Source: Oceanivirga salmonicida
GTDB lineage: Bacteria; Fusobacteriota; Fusobacteriia; Fusobacteriales; Leptotrichiaceae
Direction: 5' to 3'
Assembly (NCBI RefSeq): GCF_001517915.1
Contig: NZ_LOQI01000010.1
Span: forward strand, 1-38,643
DNA length: 38,643 bases
A program made the translations under genes and the position numbers. Shown here piece after piece: positions 17,388 to 24,986 of the stretch. Numbering within the stretch: position 1 is the stretch's first letter; each line of letters opens with the position of its first letter. Under the pieces are notes generated by a model. The model searched no databases. It had not been told where the DNA came from and saw nothing but the letters and a program-made list of their open reading frames with translations.

Positions 17388-17423
17388 ATTATAGCACTTA
17401 TTCCTTTTTTTTCAAAGTGCTAT
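17388..17423 (-). promoter_or_regulatory. selD operon promoter with an overlapping 9-bp inverted repeat
   Basis: TTGAAA (17410-17415 on the - strand), 16 bases, TATAAT (17388-17393). A perfect inverted repeat ATAGCACTT (17391-17399) / AAGTGCTAT (17415-17423) with a 15-base centre touches both boxes. That is where a repressor dimer would bind, although nothing identifies a regulator. Confidence 0.65.
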
Positions 17424-17426
17424 ATA

Positions 17427-17463
17427 TAAAAAAATACCACTCAAAAGTATTATTAAGTGGTAT
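17427..17463 (-). terminator. Terminator after tRNA-Sec
   Basis: On the - strand ATACCACT (17463 to 17456) pairs with AGTGGTAT (17441 to 17434) across a 14-base loop, followed by seven T. It lies 40 bases after the tRNA 3' end and separates selC from selD. Confidence 0.8.
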
Positions 17464-17503
17464 ATAATTAATATTTATTTTCAATTTTATATTTTTAAAG
17501 TAT

Positions 17504-17600
17504 TGGCGGGAATGTGTGGGAATCGAACCCACCTAAGAGGCTCTTAACCCCTCATGCTGGTTTTGAAGACCAGAGAGAACACCAGAACTCATCCACTCCC
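17504..17600 (-). tRNA. selC: tRNA-Sec (anticodon TCA)
   Basis: The RNA is about 97 nt including an encoded CCA. The acceptor 5' strand GGGAGTG pairs with CATTCCC (one G·U). The anticodon arm CTGGT-CTTCAAA-ACCAG presents TCA (17564-17566 on the + strand), which reads UGA. The long variable arm has a GAGG/CCTC stem, and the T arm GTGGG-TTCGATT-CCCAC is perfect. Length, anticodon and long variable arm identify tRNA-Sec. The eighth acceptor pair would be a G-A mismatch, and the D stem as I draw it has two U·U oppositions, which is unusual. It has its own promoter and terminator and lies next to selD. Confidence 0.96.
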
Positions 17601-17617
17601 GTTTTTCAATTAATACA

Positions 17618-17646
17618 ATTATAACCTATAAATTATCAAAAATCAA
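17618..17646 (-). promoter_or_regulatory. Promoter of tRNA-Sec
   Basis: TTGATT (17641-17646 on the - strand), 17 bases, TATAAT (17618-17623). The start would be near 17611, about 10 bases before the mature 5' end. Confidence 0.75.
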
Positions 17647-17706
17647 TATTAAAATTTATTTTTCTATTTGCATGTAAGTTGCAATATAAGTTATAAATAC
17701 TTATTG

Positions 17707-18864
17707 CTACATTAATGTTCTTCCTATAAATAAGCCGAAATAATTTCCAATTACATAACCAAATGTTCCAACAAGCATTACTGGTGCAATATATATAGTC
17801 CAATTCTTAGATGTTGCCATAGCTACTGCTGTAGTAGGCCCCCCTATATTAGCATTTGAAGCAAGTATAGCTTCTTCTAATTTAAAGTTAAATATTTTGG
17901 CTCCTATAAATGTAACTAGCATATTTACTACTACTATTATTAAACAATAAACTAATAGTAAAGGAGAATTTTGTATTATAGATATAATTGACGCCGGTAC
18001 TCCAATAACTGCAAAAAAGATATAAATTAGGAAAATTCCAAGTTCTTGGGCTCCTGAAATATTTGAAAAAAACTTTGGAAAAACTGTTGCTAAAATAACA
18101 GTTAATGTAGTTAATATTAAGTATTTATTTCCTAAGAATATTACTAATTCTCCTTGAAAATTTGAATTTAAATAACTAGATAATGCAAATGAAACTGTTA
18201 CTATAGTTACAGTTGAAGCAAAAGCAAATGCTATATCTTTTAAAGACATTTCTATTTTTTCTTTATTTTCCTTAAATTTTTCTACTTTATTACTATCATT
18301 CCCGTAAGCTCTTTCAAAATGTTTATTGAAAAACTTAATGCTTGGTATTATTATTAATACAAAGAAATATATTACTGCTAATAAATTATCACTAACAGTT
18401 GCTGCAGCAATTAATTTACTGTCAACATTAAAACTTGTTGAAACTGCAACAAAATTTAAACTTCCACCTATGTATGTAGCAGACATCATTCCCGCTACAT
18501 GATTTAATTCTGGTATATATTTATATAATAAGAAATAACCTAAAATAGATCCTATCATTGTTCCTACTGAACTTATTAAAAATATTACCATTAATCTTCC
18601 GCTTTCTTTACCTATTTGATAAATGTTACACTTGAAAAGTAATAATGGTATTGCCATAGGAACAACATATGTCCATATTGAATCATAAACTGGTGATTCT
18701 AAAGGTATAATTCCAAAATTTGAAAGGAACATAGCAAATCCTAATGCAATTATAACTCCTGTAATTTTAGCTGCTATTTCATATTTTTGCTCTAAATAAA
18801 TACTAAATGCTGCTATACATATTAATATAGACCAAAGTCCCCATATATTGTCAGAACTTATCAT
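17707..18864 (-). CDS. DUF819-family membrane protein, putative transporter
   Basis: A very hydrophobic protein of 385 residues with about ten membrane segments and one charged cytoplasmic loop (about residues 185-207). Segments such as PMAIPLLLF, TYIGGSLNFVAVS and NIGGPTTAVAMA are typical of the DUF819 (YjcL-like) family of inner-membrane proteins. The substrate is unknown; some relatives are suspected anion or amino-acid transporters. AAGGAG precedes the ATG by about 10 bases. It follows the betaine-type reductase module but is separated from it by a strong terminator. Uptake or release of a reductase substrate or product is possible but unproven. Confidence 0.85.
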   Translation of the reverse strand: MISSDNIWGLWSILICIAAFSIYLEQKYEIAAKITGVIIALGFAMFLSNFGIIPLESPVYDSIWTYVVPMAIPLLLFKCNIYQIGKESGRLMVIFLISSVGTMIGSILGYFLLYKYIPELNHVAGMMSATYIGGSLNFVAVSTSFNVDSKLIAAATVSDNLLAVIYFFVLIIIPSIKFFNKHFERAYGNDSNKVEKFKENKEKIEMSLKDIAFAFASTVTIVTVSFALSSYLNSNFQGELVIFLGNKYLILTTLTVILATVFPKFFSNISGAQELGIFLIYIFFAVIGVPASIISIIQNSPLLLVYCLIIVVVNMLVTFIGAKIFNFKLEEAILASNANIGGPTTAVAMATSKNWTIYIAPVMLVGTFGYVIGNYFGLFIGRTLM

Positions 18865-18903
18865 TTTAATATCATCTCCTTTTATTCTTATATAATTTAA
18901 AAC

Positions 18904-18948
18904 TTGAAAAAAAGCAAAGCATAATTTTAAAATTATAAATGCTTTGCT
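18904..18948 (-). terminator. Terminator after the betaine-type reductase module
   Basis: On the - strand AGCAAAGCAT (18948 to 18939) pairs with ATGCTTTGCT (18922 to 18913), followed by a T-run. The loop itself contains the palindrome ataattttaaaattat. The stem starts about 36 bases after the grdH stop codon. Confidence 0.88.
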
Positions 18949-18984
18949 CTTTTCTTATTTTATTGTATTTAAATCATACCATAA

Positions 18985-20292
18985 TTATACTTTAAATACA
19001 GTTTGTCCTTCTATTTCTTTAGTTAATGCATCTAATGCTACTGAAACTCTATGTTCTCTTAATTCATATTGTTCTTCTTTAGATGTTGCTGGATCTCCTA
19101 AAGGATAAGGTATAGATATAGTAGGTACTATTTTATTTACACCTACTGTAAGAGCAACTGGTACTAAGTTACACATTTGAACTATTGGTATACCTGCTTT
19201 TTCTACTTCTTTAACTATCGTTGCACCGCAACGTGTACAAGTACCTCAAGTAGACACCATTATAACACCGTCCACATTATCTGCTTTTAAATGCTCTAAC
19301 ATTTCTTTACCCATTCTTGCAGCTTCTGCTTGAGTAGTTCCTGTTCCTACAGTACTGTAGAAATAGTCATGAAGTTTACCAAAAACTCCTTTTTTAACTA
19401 AATTTTTCAATGCATCTAAAGGAACTATTACATTAGGATCATTATCTGCTGCTGCTGGATCAAATCCTGCGTGAATAGTTTTGAATTCTCCTGATTTAAG
19501 TCTATCCATTTGTGATATATCATATCTTCCCCATCTTGTTGCAGATGCAGATTGTATTCTATCTGGATTATCTACAGGAACAATTCCACCTGTTGTTAAT
19601 ATTGCAATTTTAGCATTCTTTAAATCTTTTATAGGTGTTGCAACAGGAACAGAATCTTTTTTAGGTATTGGAAGTTCTGTACAAAATTCTTCACCTTTAA
19701 GTTTTTTAACAAGCATATCTACACCACGTTTAGCAGCACTTACTTTTGAATCAAGCCATACTTGATGTCTTATTCCTCTTGCGAAATAACCATTTTCTTC
19801 AGCCCCGCCAACTTCTTCATTTCTTAATACTTTATCAATATATTTTGCTATTGCTTTAGTATCATCTTTCATAGAAGCTGCTGAACGTCCACCTTCAAAT
19901 ATAATTATTTCTTTTTTAAACATTTCTACACCTGGATTTTCTACATTCATAGAACTTATAACAGGTACATTATATTTTTCTTTAATTGCTTTACATATAT
20001 TACCACAAGCAACTCCATATCTTCCTGCTTGGAAAGCTGGTCCTGCAATAAATATATCAAAATCTAAATCTTTTATTAATTCCATTATTTCAGCTATTGC
20101 TTCATCTTTATTTGATCCCATGTAATTATCACCACAAATAATTGTATGAGTTATTTGAACTTCTTTCATTTCACTGTTAAATGCCATACCTGGACCAACA
20201 ACGCCTTCTTTTAAAACAGGCTTAAAGTCAGCTTTATCTTCTCCACCAATTCCACCAAAGAATTGATTTATATAATGAATTGCTTTTTTCAT
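18985..20292 (-). CDS. grdH: Component B selenoprotein of the third reductase module, probably betaine (GrdH)
   Basis: Component B of glycine-type reductases binds the substrate and activates it for transfer to selenoprotein A. The ORF appears broken by TGA at 19246-19248, but reading it as selenocysteine (U349) gives one protein of 435 residues with STUGTCTRCGAT, the UxxCxxC motif of this family. YINQFFGGIGGEDKA at the start and VMVST before the Sec are conserved. A six-bp hairpin lies 12 nt after UGA. It is 44 bases downstream of the GrdI-like gene and behind a BCCT betaine-type transporter, which is why I assign betaine; substrate specificity cannot be read from the sequence directly. Confidence 0.9.
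19219..19233 (-). promoter_or_regulatory. SECIS hairpin of grdH
   Basis: On the - strand CGTTGC-GGT-GCAACG forms a six-bp stem with a GGU loop, 12 nt after the UGA. The same element occurs in grdB with identical spacing and in grdF one pair shorter. Confidence 0.75.
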
Positions 20293-20336
20293 GTTTTTTT
20301 TCCTCCTATATAATGAGTTTTATATTCTCTTAAATC

Positions 20337-21665
20337 TTAAAATTCTTTCATAGTCTTTATAGACCAACCTGCTATTGCATCTCCACAGAACATTGCATTG
20401 TTTTCCATGATAATTGATCCATCTTCTTTTACACTTGGTCCTAATATTTCATCATTAGCCCATCCACCTGATAAACCATCTCTTGCTAGTGATTGAAGTT
20501 CTCCTATAACTTTTTTAGCAGCTGGAAGTTTTATTAATTCAGATACATTTCCTGAAGAAACAAGTGCATTAGCTTTTTCATCTAACACAACTAATGGTTG
20601 ACTCGCACCATCTCTACCTGTACATTCATTACTTATACCTACAACTTTAACTCCTACATCTTCTAATGCAACTATACATCTTATGTAGTCTGTATCTGGA
20701 TTTCCATATCCTTCTTCTGTAACTATTGCTCCATCAGCTCCTAGTGCTTTAGCTAAATTAGCTACAAAAATTGCAGATCTTTCTTTTTGTTCTAATGAAA
20801 CATTTAAGTTTGAAAGTATAACCCCTAAGAAATTTAAAGATTTACCATGTTCATTATATAATTCTTTAATTATAGGGAAATTTTGCATGTCATATGTTGA
20901 CCATTTAGATGAAGCTGGCATAAATGAACCTGATATAATAGCTCCATCAAGTATTTCATTAGGGTTTACAAATGATGGTACATAATGGTTTAAATCCCAA
21001 CCATATATCAAATCATTATATCCCATTTCTTCCATTTGTGATTGTGGTTGCATTACAAGCACTACACTTGGAAGTTTTTCTATATCTGAATTTCTATTTC
21101 TTACTGCTTCAAAATTATATTCTTCTATATCATTAGAAGTTTCTGATAATACAGATTTAGCAAGATATTCAGCAAATTTATGACTTGCCCATCTAATTGC
21201 TTTATTTTTCTTTTGTTGTTCATGTCTTTCAAATTCTTCATCAGTATCTGCAACTATACATATATTTATAAGTTCTCCATATATAGTATATTTTTGACCT
21301 TCTCCTGACATGTCAATTAAACCATCTCCAAATGATCCCCAGTGCATACCCACACCAAGTACAGAAACTCCTTTAAGAGCATATAAATCTCCTTCACCAC
21401 ATGGAGAAAGTTCTCCTGTTACTCCAGGAAATGCAGCTCTTCCATCTTTTCTAGCACGTGGCTCTACTGCTTCTTTAACAGGAACAATACGTATATCTTC
21501 CCCTGGTCTTGCTATTTCTATATCAACATTTGTAATGTGTTTATCTTCTTTTATAAAATTTATAGCTTCTTCTTTATTTATATATAAAATTTCATTTTCA
21601 TATTTTGTTTTATCTCCAAATTTAACATCTTTTACATGAAAATTATGGATTCTTAATTTTTTCAT
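20337..21665 (-). CDS. grdI: GrdE/GrdG/GrdI-type component B subunit lacking the pyruvoyl Cys, probably GrdI
   Basis: A 442-residue homologue of the GrdE/GrdG proprotein; it keeps IARPGEDIRI, PVKEAVEPR, the SGEGQKYT region and EEGYGNPDTDYI. GrdE and GrdG in this window have DGAIVSGNC, where the protein is cut and Cys becomes the pyruvoyl group. Here the segment reads DGAIISGSFM (S247-F248), so the Cys is Phe and the Asn is Ser. It probably stays uncleaved, which agrees with the uncleaved ~45-kDa subunit described for betaine reductase. The ATG at 21665 has GGAGGG five bases upstream. It lies between the BCCT transporter and grdH. Confidence 0.87.
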   Translation of the reverse strand: MKKLRIHNFHVKDVKFGDKTKYENEILYINKEEAINFIKEDKHITNVDIEIARPGEDIRIVPVKEAVEPRARKDGRAAFPGVTGELSPCGEGDLYALKGVSVLGVGMHWGSFGDGLIDMSGEGQKYTIYGELINICIVADTDEEFERHEQQKKNKAIRWASHKFAEYLAKSVLSETSNDIEEYNFEAVRNRNSDIEKLPSVVLVMQPQSQMEEMGYNDLIYGWDLNHYVPSFVNPNEILDGAIISGSFMPASSKWSTYDMQNFPIIKELYNEHGKSLNFLGVILSNLNVSLEQKERSAIFVANLAKALGADGAIVTEEGYGNPDTDYIRCIVALEDVGVKVVGISNECTGRDGASQPLVVLDEKANALVSSGNVSELIKLPAAKKVIGELQSLARDGLSGGWANDEILGPSVKEDGSIIMENNAMFCGDAIAGWSIKTMKEF

Positions 21666-21700
21666 TTGTCCCTCCAAATTTATTATTTTAATTGATTATA

Positions 21701-23194
21701 TTAATAATCTTCTTTTAATGCTTTCATTATTGATACTATAGTTAATAGCATTATAATCGCAAATGGGAATGCCGCTACTATAGATATAGTTTGTAACATT
21801 TTCAAACCATTTGCTGAACCTATCATTAATGATAATGCCAATGTTGATTGTACGATTCCCCATACTAATTTTTTAGAATTAGGTGGATTTAAAGTACCAT
21901 TATCTGATAACATTCCTAAAACAAAAGTTGCTGAATTTGCTGAAGTAATAAAGAATGTAAACAGTAAAATTATGGCTATTACAGCTATTACATTTCCTAA
22001 TGTTATATTAGTTATAACGATAAAGAATGCTGTTGATGCATTACTTGCAGCTTGTACAAGAATTTCTTTTCCCATTGAAAAATCTATTGCTCCAAATATT
22101 GAAAACCATATGAATGATACTACAGATGGTACAATAAGTACACCACTTATAAATTCTCTAATAGTACGACCTTTTGAAATTCTCGCTATGAAAGTCCCTG
22201 TAAATGGAGCCCATGCAATCCACCATGCCCAATAGAACAGAGTCCATAATCCATACCAATCAGTCTTACTAAAAGCTCCTATTTCAAATGTGTTAGATAA
22301 TAGACTTTGTAAGTAATTACCTGTACTTTCTCCAAAAATATTAAGTATATCAACTGTTGGACCAAATATGATTGATAAGCCTAGTAAAGCCACAACTAAA
22401 ATCATATTCAAATTAGAAATTAATTTTATACCTTTATCAATACCTGTTACCGCTGTCCATGTATATATAACAGTAATACCAACTACTATTATTATTTGCA
22501 CTGTTGAACTTTCAGGAATATTAAACATAAAATTCAAACCACTATTTATTTGATATGTTCCTAATCCTAATGAAGTAGCCATTCCTGCTGCTGTAGCAAA
22601 TATTGCAAGTATGTCAATTAATTTACCTATATAACCTTGTGCTCTTTTTTCACCTATTAATGGTATAAATAAACTACTTATTAATCCTGGTTTATTTCTT
22701 CTAAATTGCATATATGCAAGTCCCAAACCTAATATACTATAGTTTGCCCAAGGGTGTAATCCCCAATGAAGAAATGATTTGTTCATAGCAAATCTTGCAG
22801 CACCGACTGTCATTGATTCATGTCCTACAGGATTTACATAATGGAAAAGAGGTTCATATATACCAAAGAAAACTAACCCTATTCCCATTCCTGCAGAAAA
22901 TAGCATTGCAAACCATGAAATATTACTATATTCAGGTTTAGAATCATCTGGACCTAATTTTATATTTTTATATTTACTAAAATATGCTATCCAAACAGCA
23001 AATACTATAAAACATGTCATTGCTATAGTATAAAACCAACCAAAATTACGAACTATTCCTTTTAAAAGGACATTTCCCAATGTTTCAAAATTTGCTGGGA
23101 ATATAAGTCCATATAATGCGACAATAGCTATAATTGAGACTGAAATTATATAAACTGAATTGTCTTTTATTTTTTCACTCATATATCTTTGCAT
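21701..23194 (-). CDS. BCCT-family transporter (glycine betaine/choline/carnitine type)
   Basis: A secondary transporter of 497 residues with about 12 membrane segments. The BCCT signature is complete: GMGIGLVFFGIYEPL early on, and the Trp-rich stretch LFYWAWWIAWAPF followed by GTFIARISKGRTIRE. Family members import betaine, choline or carnitine with Na+ or H+. It is followed directly by grdI and grdH, so betaine for reductive cleavage is the likely cargo rather than an osmolyte role. Two in-frame starts exist (23194 and 23182), but neither has a proper ribosome-binding site. A strong site lies farther upstream, in frame, before ATG-ATT-TAA-TAG. Confidence 0.93.
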   Translation of the reverse strand: MQRYMSEKIKDNSVYIISVSIIAIVALYGLIFPANFETLGNVLLKGIVRNFGWFYTIAMTCFIVFAVWIAYFSKYKNIKLGPDDSKPEYSNISWFAMLFSAGMGIGLVFFGIYEPLFHYVNPVGHESMTVGAARFAMNKSFLHWGLHPWANYSILGLGLAYMQFRRNKPGLISSLFIPLIGEKRAQGYIGKLIDILAIFATAAGMATSLGLGTYQINSGLNFMFNIPESSTVQIIIVVGITVIYTWTAVTGIDKGIKLISNLNMILVVALLGLSIIFGPTVDILNIFGESTGNYLQSLLSNTFEIGAFSKTDWYGLWTLFYWAWWIAWAPFTGTFIARISKGRTIREFISGVLIVPSVVSFIWFSIFGAIDFSMGKEILVQAASNASTAFFIVITNITLGNVIAVIAIILLFTFFITSANSATFVLGMLSDNGTLNPPNSKKLVWGIVQSTLALSLMIGSANGLKMLQTISIVAAFPFAIIMLLTIVSIMKALKEDY

Positions 23195-23225
23195 GATTAA
23201 TTTGTTTTTAAAATTATTCTATTAA

Positions 23226-23247
23226 ATCATACATCTCCTTTTCTTAA
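23226..23247 (-). promoter_or_regulatory. Strong ribosome-binding site followed by a two-codon minicistron before the BCCT gene
   Basis: On the - strand AAAAGGAGATGTATG is followed by ATT TAA TAG. The first 15 bases are identical to the selD start region, where the same site drives a real gene. The ATG is in frame with the BCCT gene but is stopped after one codon. It may be a leader minicistron or the remnant of a damaged start. Confidence 0.55.
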
Positions 23248-23303
23248 AATTTTTTAATTTATTTACATTCAACTATTTATTATCAATTTAAATATTATAT
23301 ATT

Positions 23304-23373
23304 AGAATATGTACCGTTAAACTAGATACAAGTGTAAGATTATGTTTAAAGAAAGTTCTAAGGTACATATTCT
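23304..23373. repeat. 12-bp perfect inverted repeat upstream of the betaine-type module
   Basis: AGAATATGTACC (23304-23315) and GGTACATATTCT (23362-23373) are perfect inverted copies. A second pair, TTAAAC (23317-23322) / GTTTAA (23344-23349), is nested inside. A TATAAT-like box just downstream on the - strand (about 23294-23299) suggests that the promoter of the BCCT-grdI-grdH operon overlaps the proximal arm. Confidence 0.6.
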
Positions 23374-23390
23374 TTATTTTTTTATTAATT

Positions 23391-23783
23391 TTACATGACA
23401 CGTGGAATAATATTATCAATTACTGACAAATCTATAGTTTTAAAATCTTCAGCAATTCTTTGTTCATAATTCTTAGGTGTATGCGATATTTCTTGCCACT
23501 GTTTAAAAATTTCTATACATTTTTCTATTAGTAGTATATCTTTCATGTTATCTTCTTTATCACTCTTAGGGTAAACCATTACAGATCTGTAAGGTGTTTG
23601 ATTTGGTTTCAAACTTGAAGCCTGAGGGTGTGTAAGAAGAATATGTCTATCATAAACAAAATTTCTTGCTTTAATTAGAACTTCCTCATATGTTCTAACA
23701 AAGATACATTGTAATGTATCTTTATATTTCTCATAAACTTTGTCATTATTAGTAATAAGTATTACTTTTTCAATATTCCACAT
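23391..23783 (-). CDS. grdX: GrdX family protein (second copy)
   Basis: A protein of 130 residues of the GrdX family, small proteins of unknown function coded with glycine reductase genes. Shared marks with the copy at 36763-37134 are an ILLTHP stretch, SLKPNQTPYR, a central helix IEKCIEIFKQW and a C-terminal DFKTIDLSVIDNII. AAAGGA lies six bases before the ATG. It follows the YkvI-like transporter by 30 bases and closes the sarcosine-type module. The family's task is unknown; carrying a separate GrdX per module hints that it is tied to each component B. Confidence 0.85.
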   Translation of the reverse strand: MWNIEKVILITNNDKVYEKYKDTLQCIFVRTYEEVLIKARNFVYDRHILLTHPQASSLKPNQTPYRSVMVYPKSDKEDNMKDILLIEKCIEIFKQWQEISHTPKNYEQRIAEDFKTIDLSVIDNIIPRVM

Positions 23784-23813
23784 AAAGTTCCTTTCTTAAA
23801 TTATGTATTTATC

Positions 23814-24950
23814 TTAACTGTTTTTCTTGCTTCTAAAAATACTGATATCTTTCCAAAGCATAAAGAAAAGAAGTAGTGCACCTACATAACCATTTAAAAC
23901 GTATATTATATTTACTAATACTCTAAATGGAAGATATAGTCCTACAATTAAACCTATCAAACCAAGTGCTATAGTAAGTAATCTAAATTTAGATGTTCCC
24001 TCATCTGAAAATCTTGATACTGGATTATAAAGTAAAGGCACAGCAGTTGTATATATTCCAGCAAATACTACCATTGCGAATATAGATGAAAAAGGTCTCC
24101 AAATTTTTGTAGCAAGTATAAGGTTAGGAATAGCTGCATTCCATACATATACACCATTTTCGCTTGTATTTATATTTGCAATTTGTGCAAATGAAACAAG
24201 TGCTATAGCTATACATATTGCCAATGTTCCACCTATTATACCGTATTGTAAATCTTTTTTATTATTTTTAATGGCAAGAGCAGAAGTAAAACTTGCAAAC
24301 CATAAAAGAACAAATCCTGCATAAGATAATCCAGATATAAGCCAATTAGCACCTGCATTTTTAATACTTTCACCTGCTTTAGCCCCTTCGTAAGCTGAAT
24401 TTTTTATAATTTCTAAACCACTAGAAATATTAGATCCATCTCTTACAAAAGTAATAAGCCCAATAGTAATACATAATACCACTACTATAGGACCAACAAT
24501 ACCTATAGCATCTACTAGTGAATTCAATCCTCCAACAACAGTTATAACTGTCATGACAGTTAATATGGTTGCTCCCATCCAAATTGGTAATCCATATTCC
24601 TGATTAAGTGTTGAAGCTGCTCCACCAACCATTACCCAAAATGACATATAACAAAATGAAGTTGAGTAGTAATCATAAAATCCCCCTATATAATCACCAC
24701 AATAATATCTATATATGTCATTGGCTTTTGCAAATTTTTGTTCAGAACCCGCTTTAGCAAAACTAAAATTGTAATATAAAAATGTTATCATAAAAACTGC
24801 TATTACTAAGAAATTTTTCATTCCATAAGCAGTGTAATATTGTATTATCTCCTGCCCTGTTGCAAATCCCGAACCGATAGTAAATGCAATAACTGCTCCT
24901 GCAAGTATTATAACTCTTTTCCAGTTTATTAAATTTTTATTATCTCCCAT
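23814..24950 (-). CDS. YkvI-like membrane protein, LeuT-fold transporter
   Basis: A protein of 378 residues with about 10-11 membrane segments. The N-terminal FTIGSGFATGQEIIQYYTAYG has the broken first helix (GSGFATG) of LeuT/APC-fold Na+-coupled transporters, and the rest agrees with the YkvI group (COG3949), whose substrates are mostly unknown. AGGAGG precedes the ATG. It lies 36 bases after grdF and before a grdX, so uptake of the substrate of that module (sarcosine, by elimination) is a reasonable inference, not a proven role. Confidence 0.8.
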   Translation of the reverse strand: MGDNKNLINWKRVIILAGAVIAFTIGSGFATGQEIIQYYTAYGMKNFLVIAVFMITFLYYNFSFAKAGSEQKFAKANDIYRYYCGDYIGGFYDYYSTSFCYMSFWVMVGGAASTLNQEYGLPIWMGATILTVMTVITVVGGLNSLVDAIGIVGPIVVVLCITIGLITFVRDGSNISSGLEIIKNSAYEGAKAGESIKNAGANWLISGLSYAGFVLLWFASFTSALAIKNNKKDLQYGIIGGTLAICIAIALVSFAQIANINTSENGVYVWNAAIPNLILATKIWRPFSSIFAMVVFAGIYTTAVPLLYNPVSRFSDEGTSKFRLLTIALGLIGLIVGLYLPFRVLVNIIYVLNGYVGALLLFFMLWKDISIFRSKKNS

Positions 24951-24986
24951 ATATCGATTCCTCCTATTATTTTTTAATTTAAAATA

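Noticed and set aside
18985-19176. Separate 63-residue gene after the third-module component B
   Set aside because: It is the C-terminus of GrdH after the selenocysteine UGA, in the same frame and with conserved sequence; the same applies to 24987-25229 and 32211-32444.
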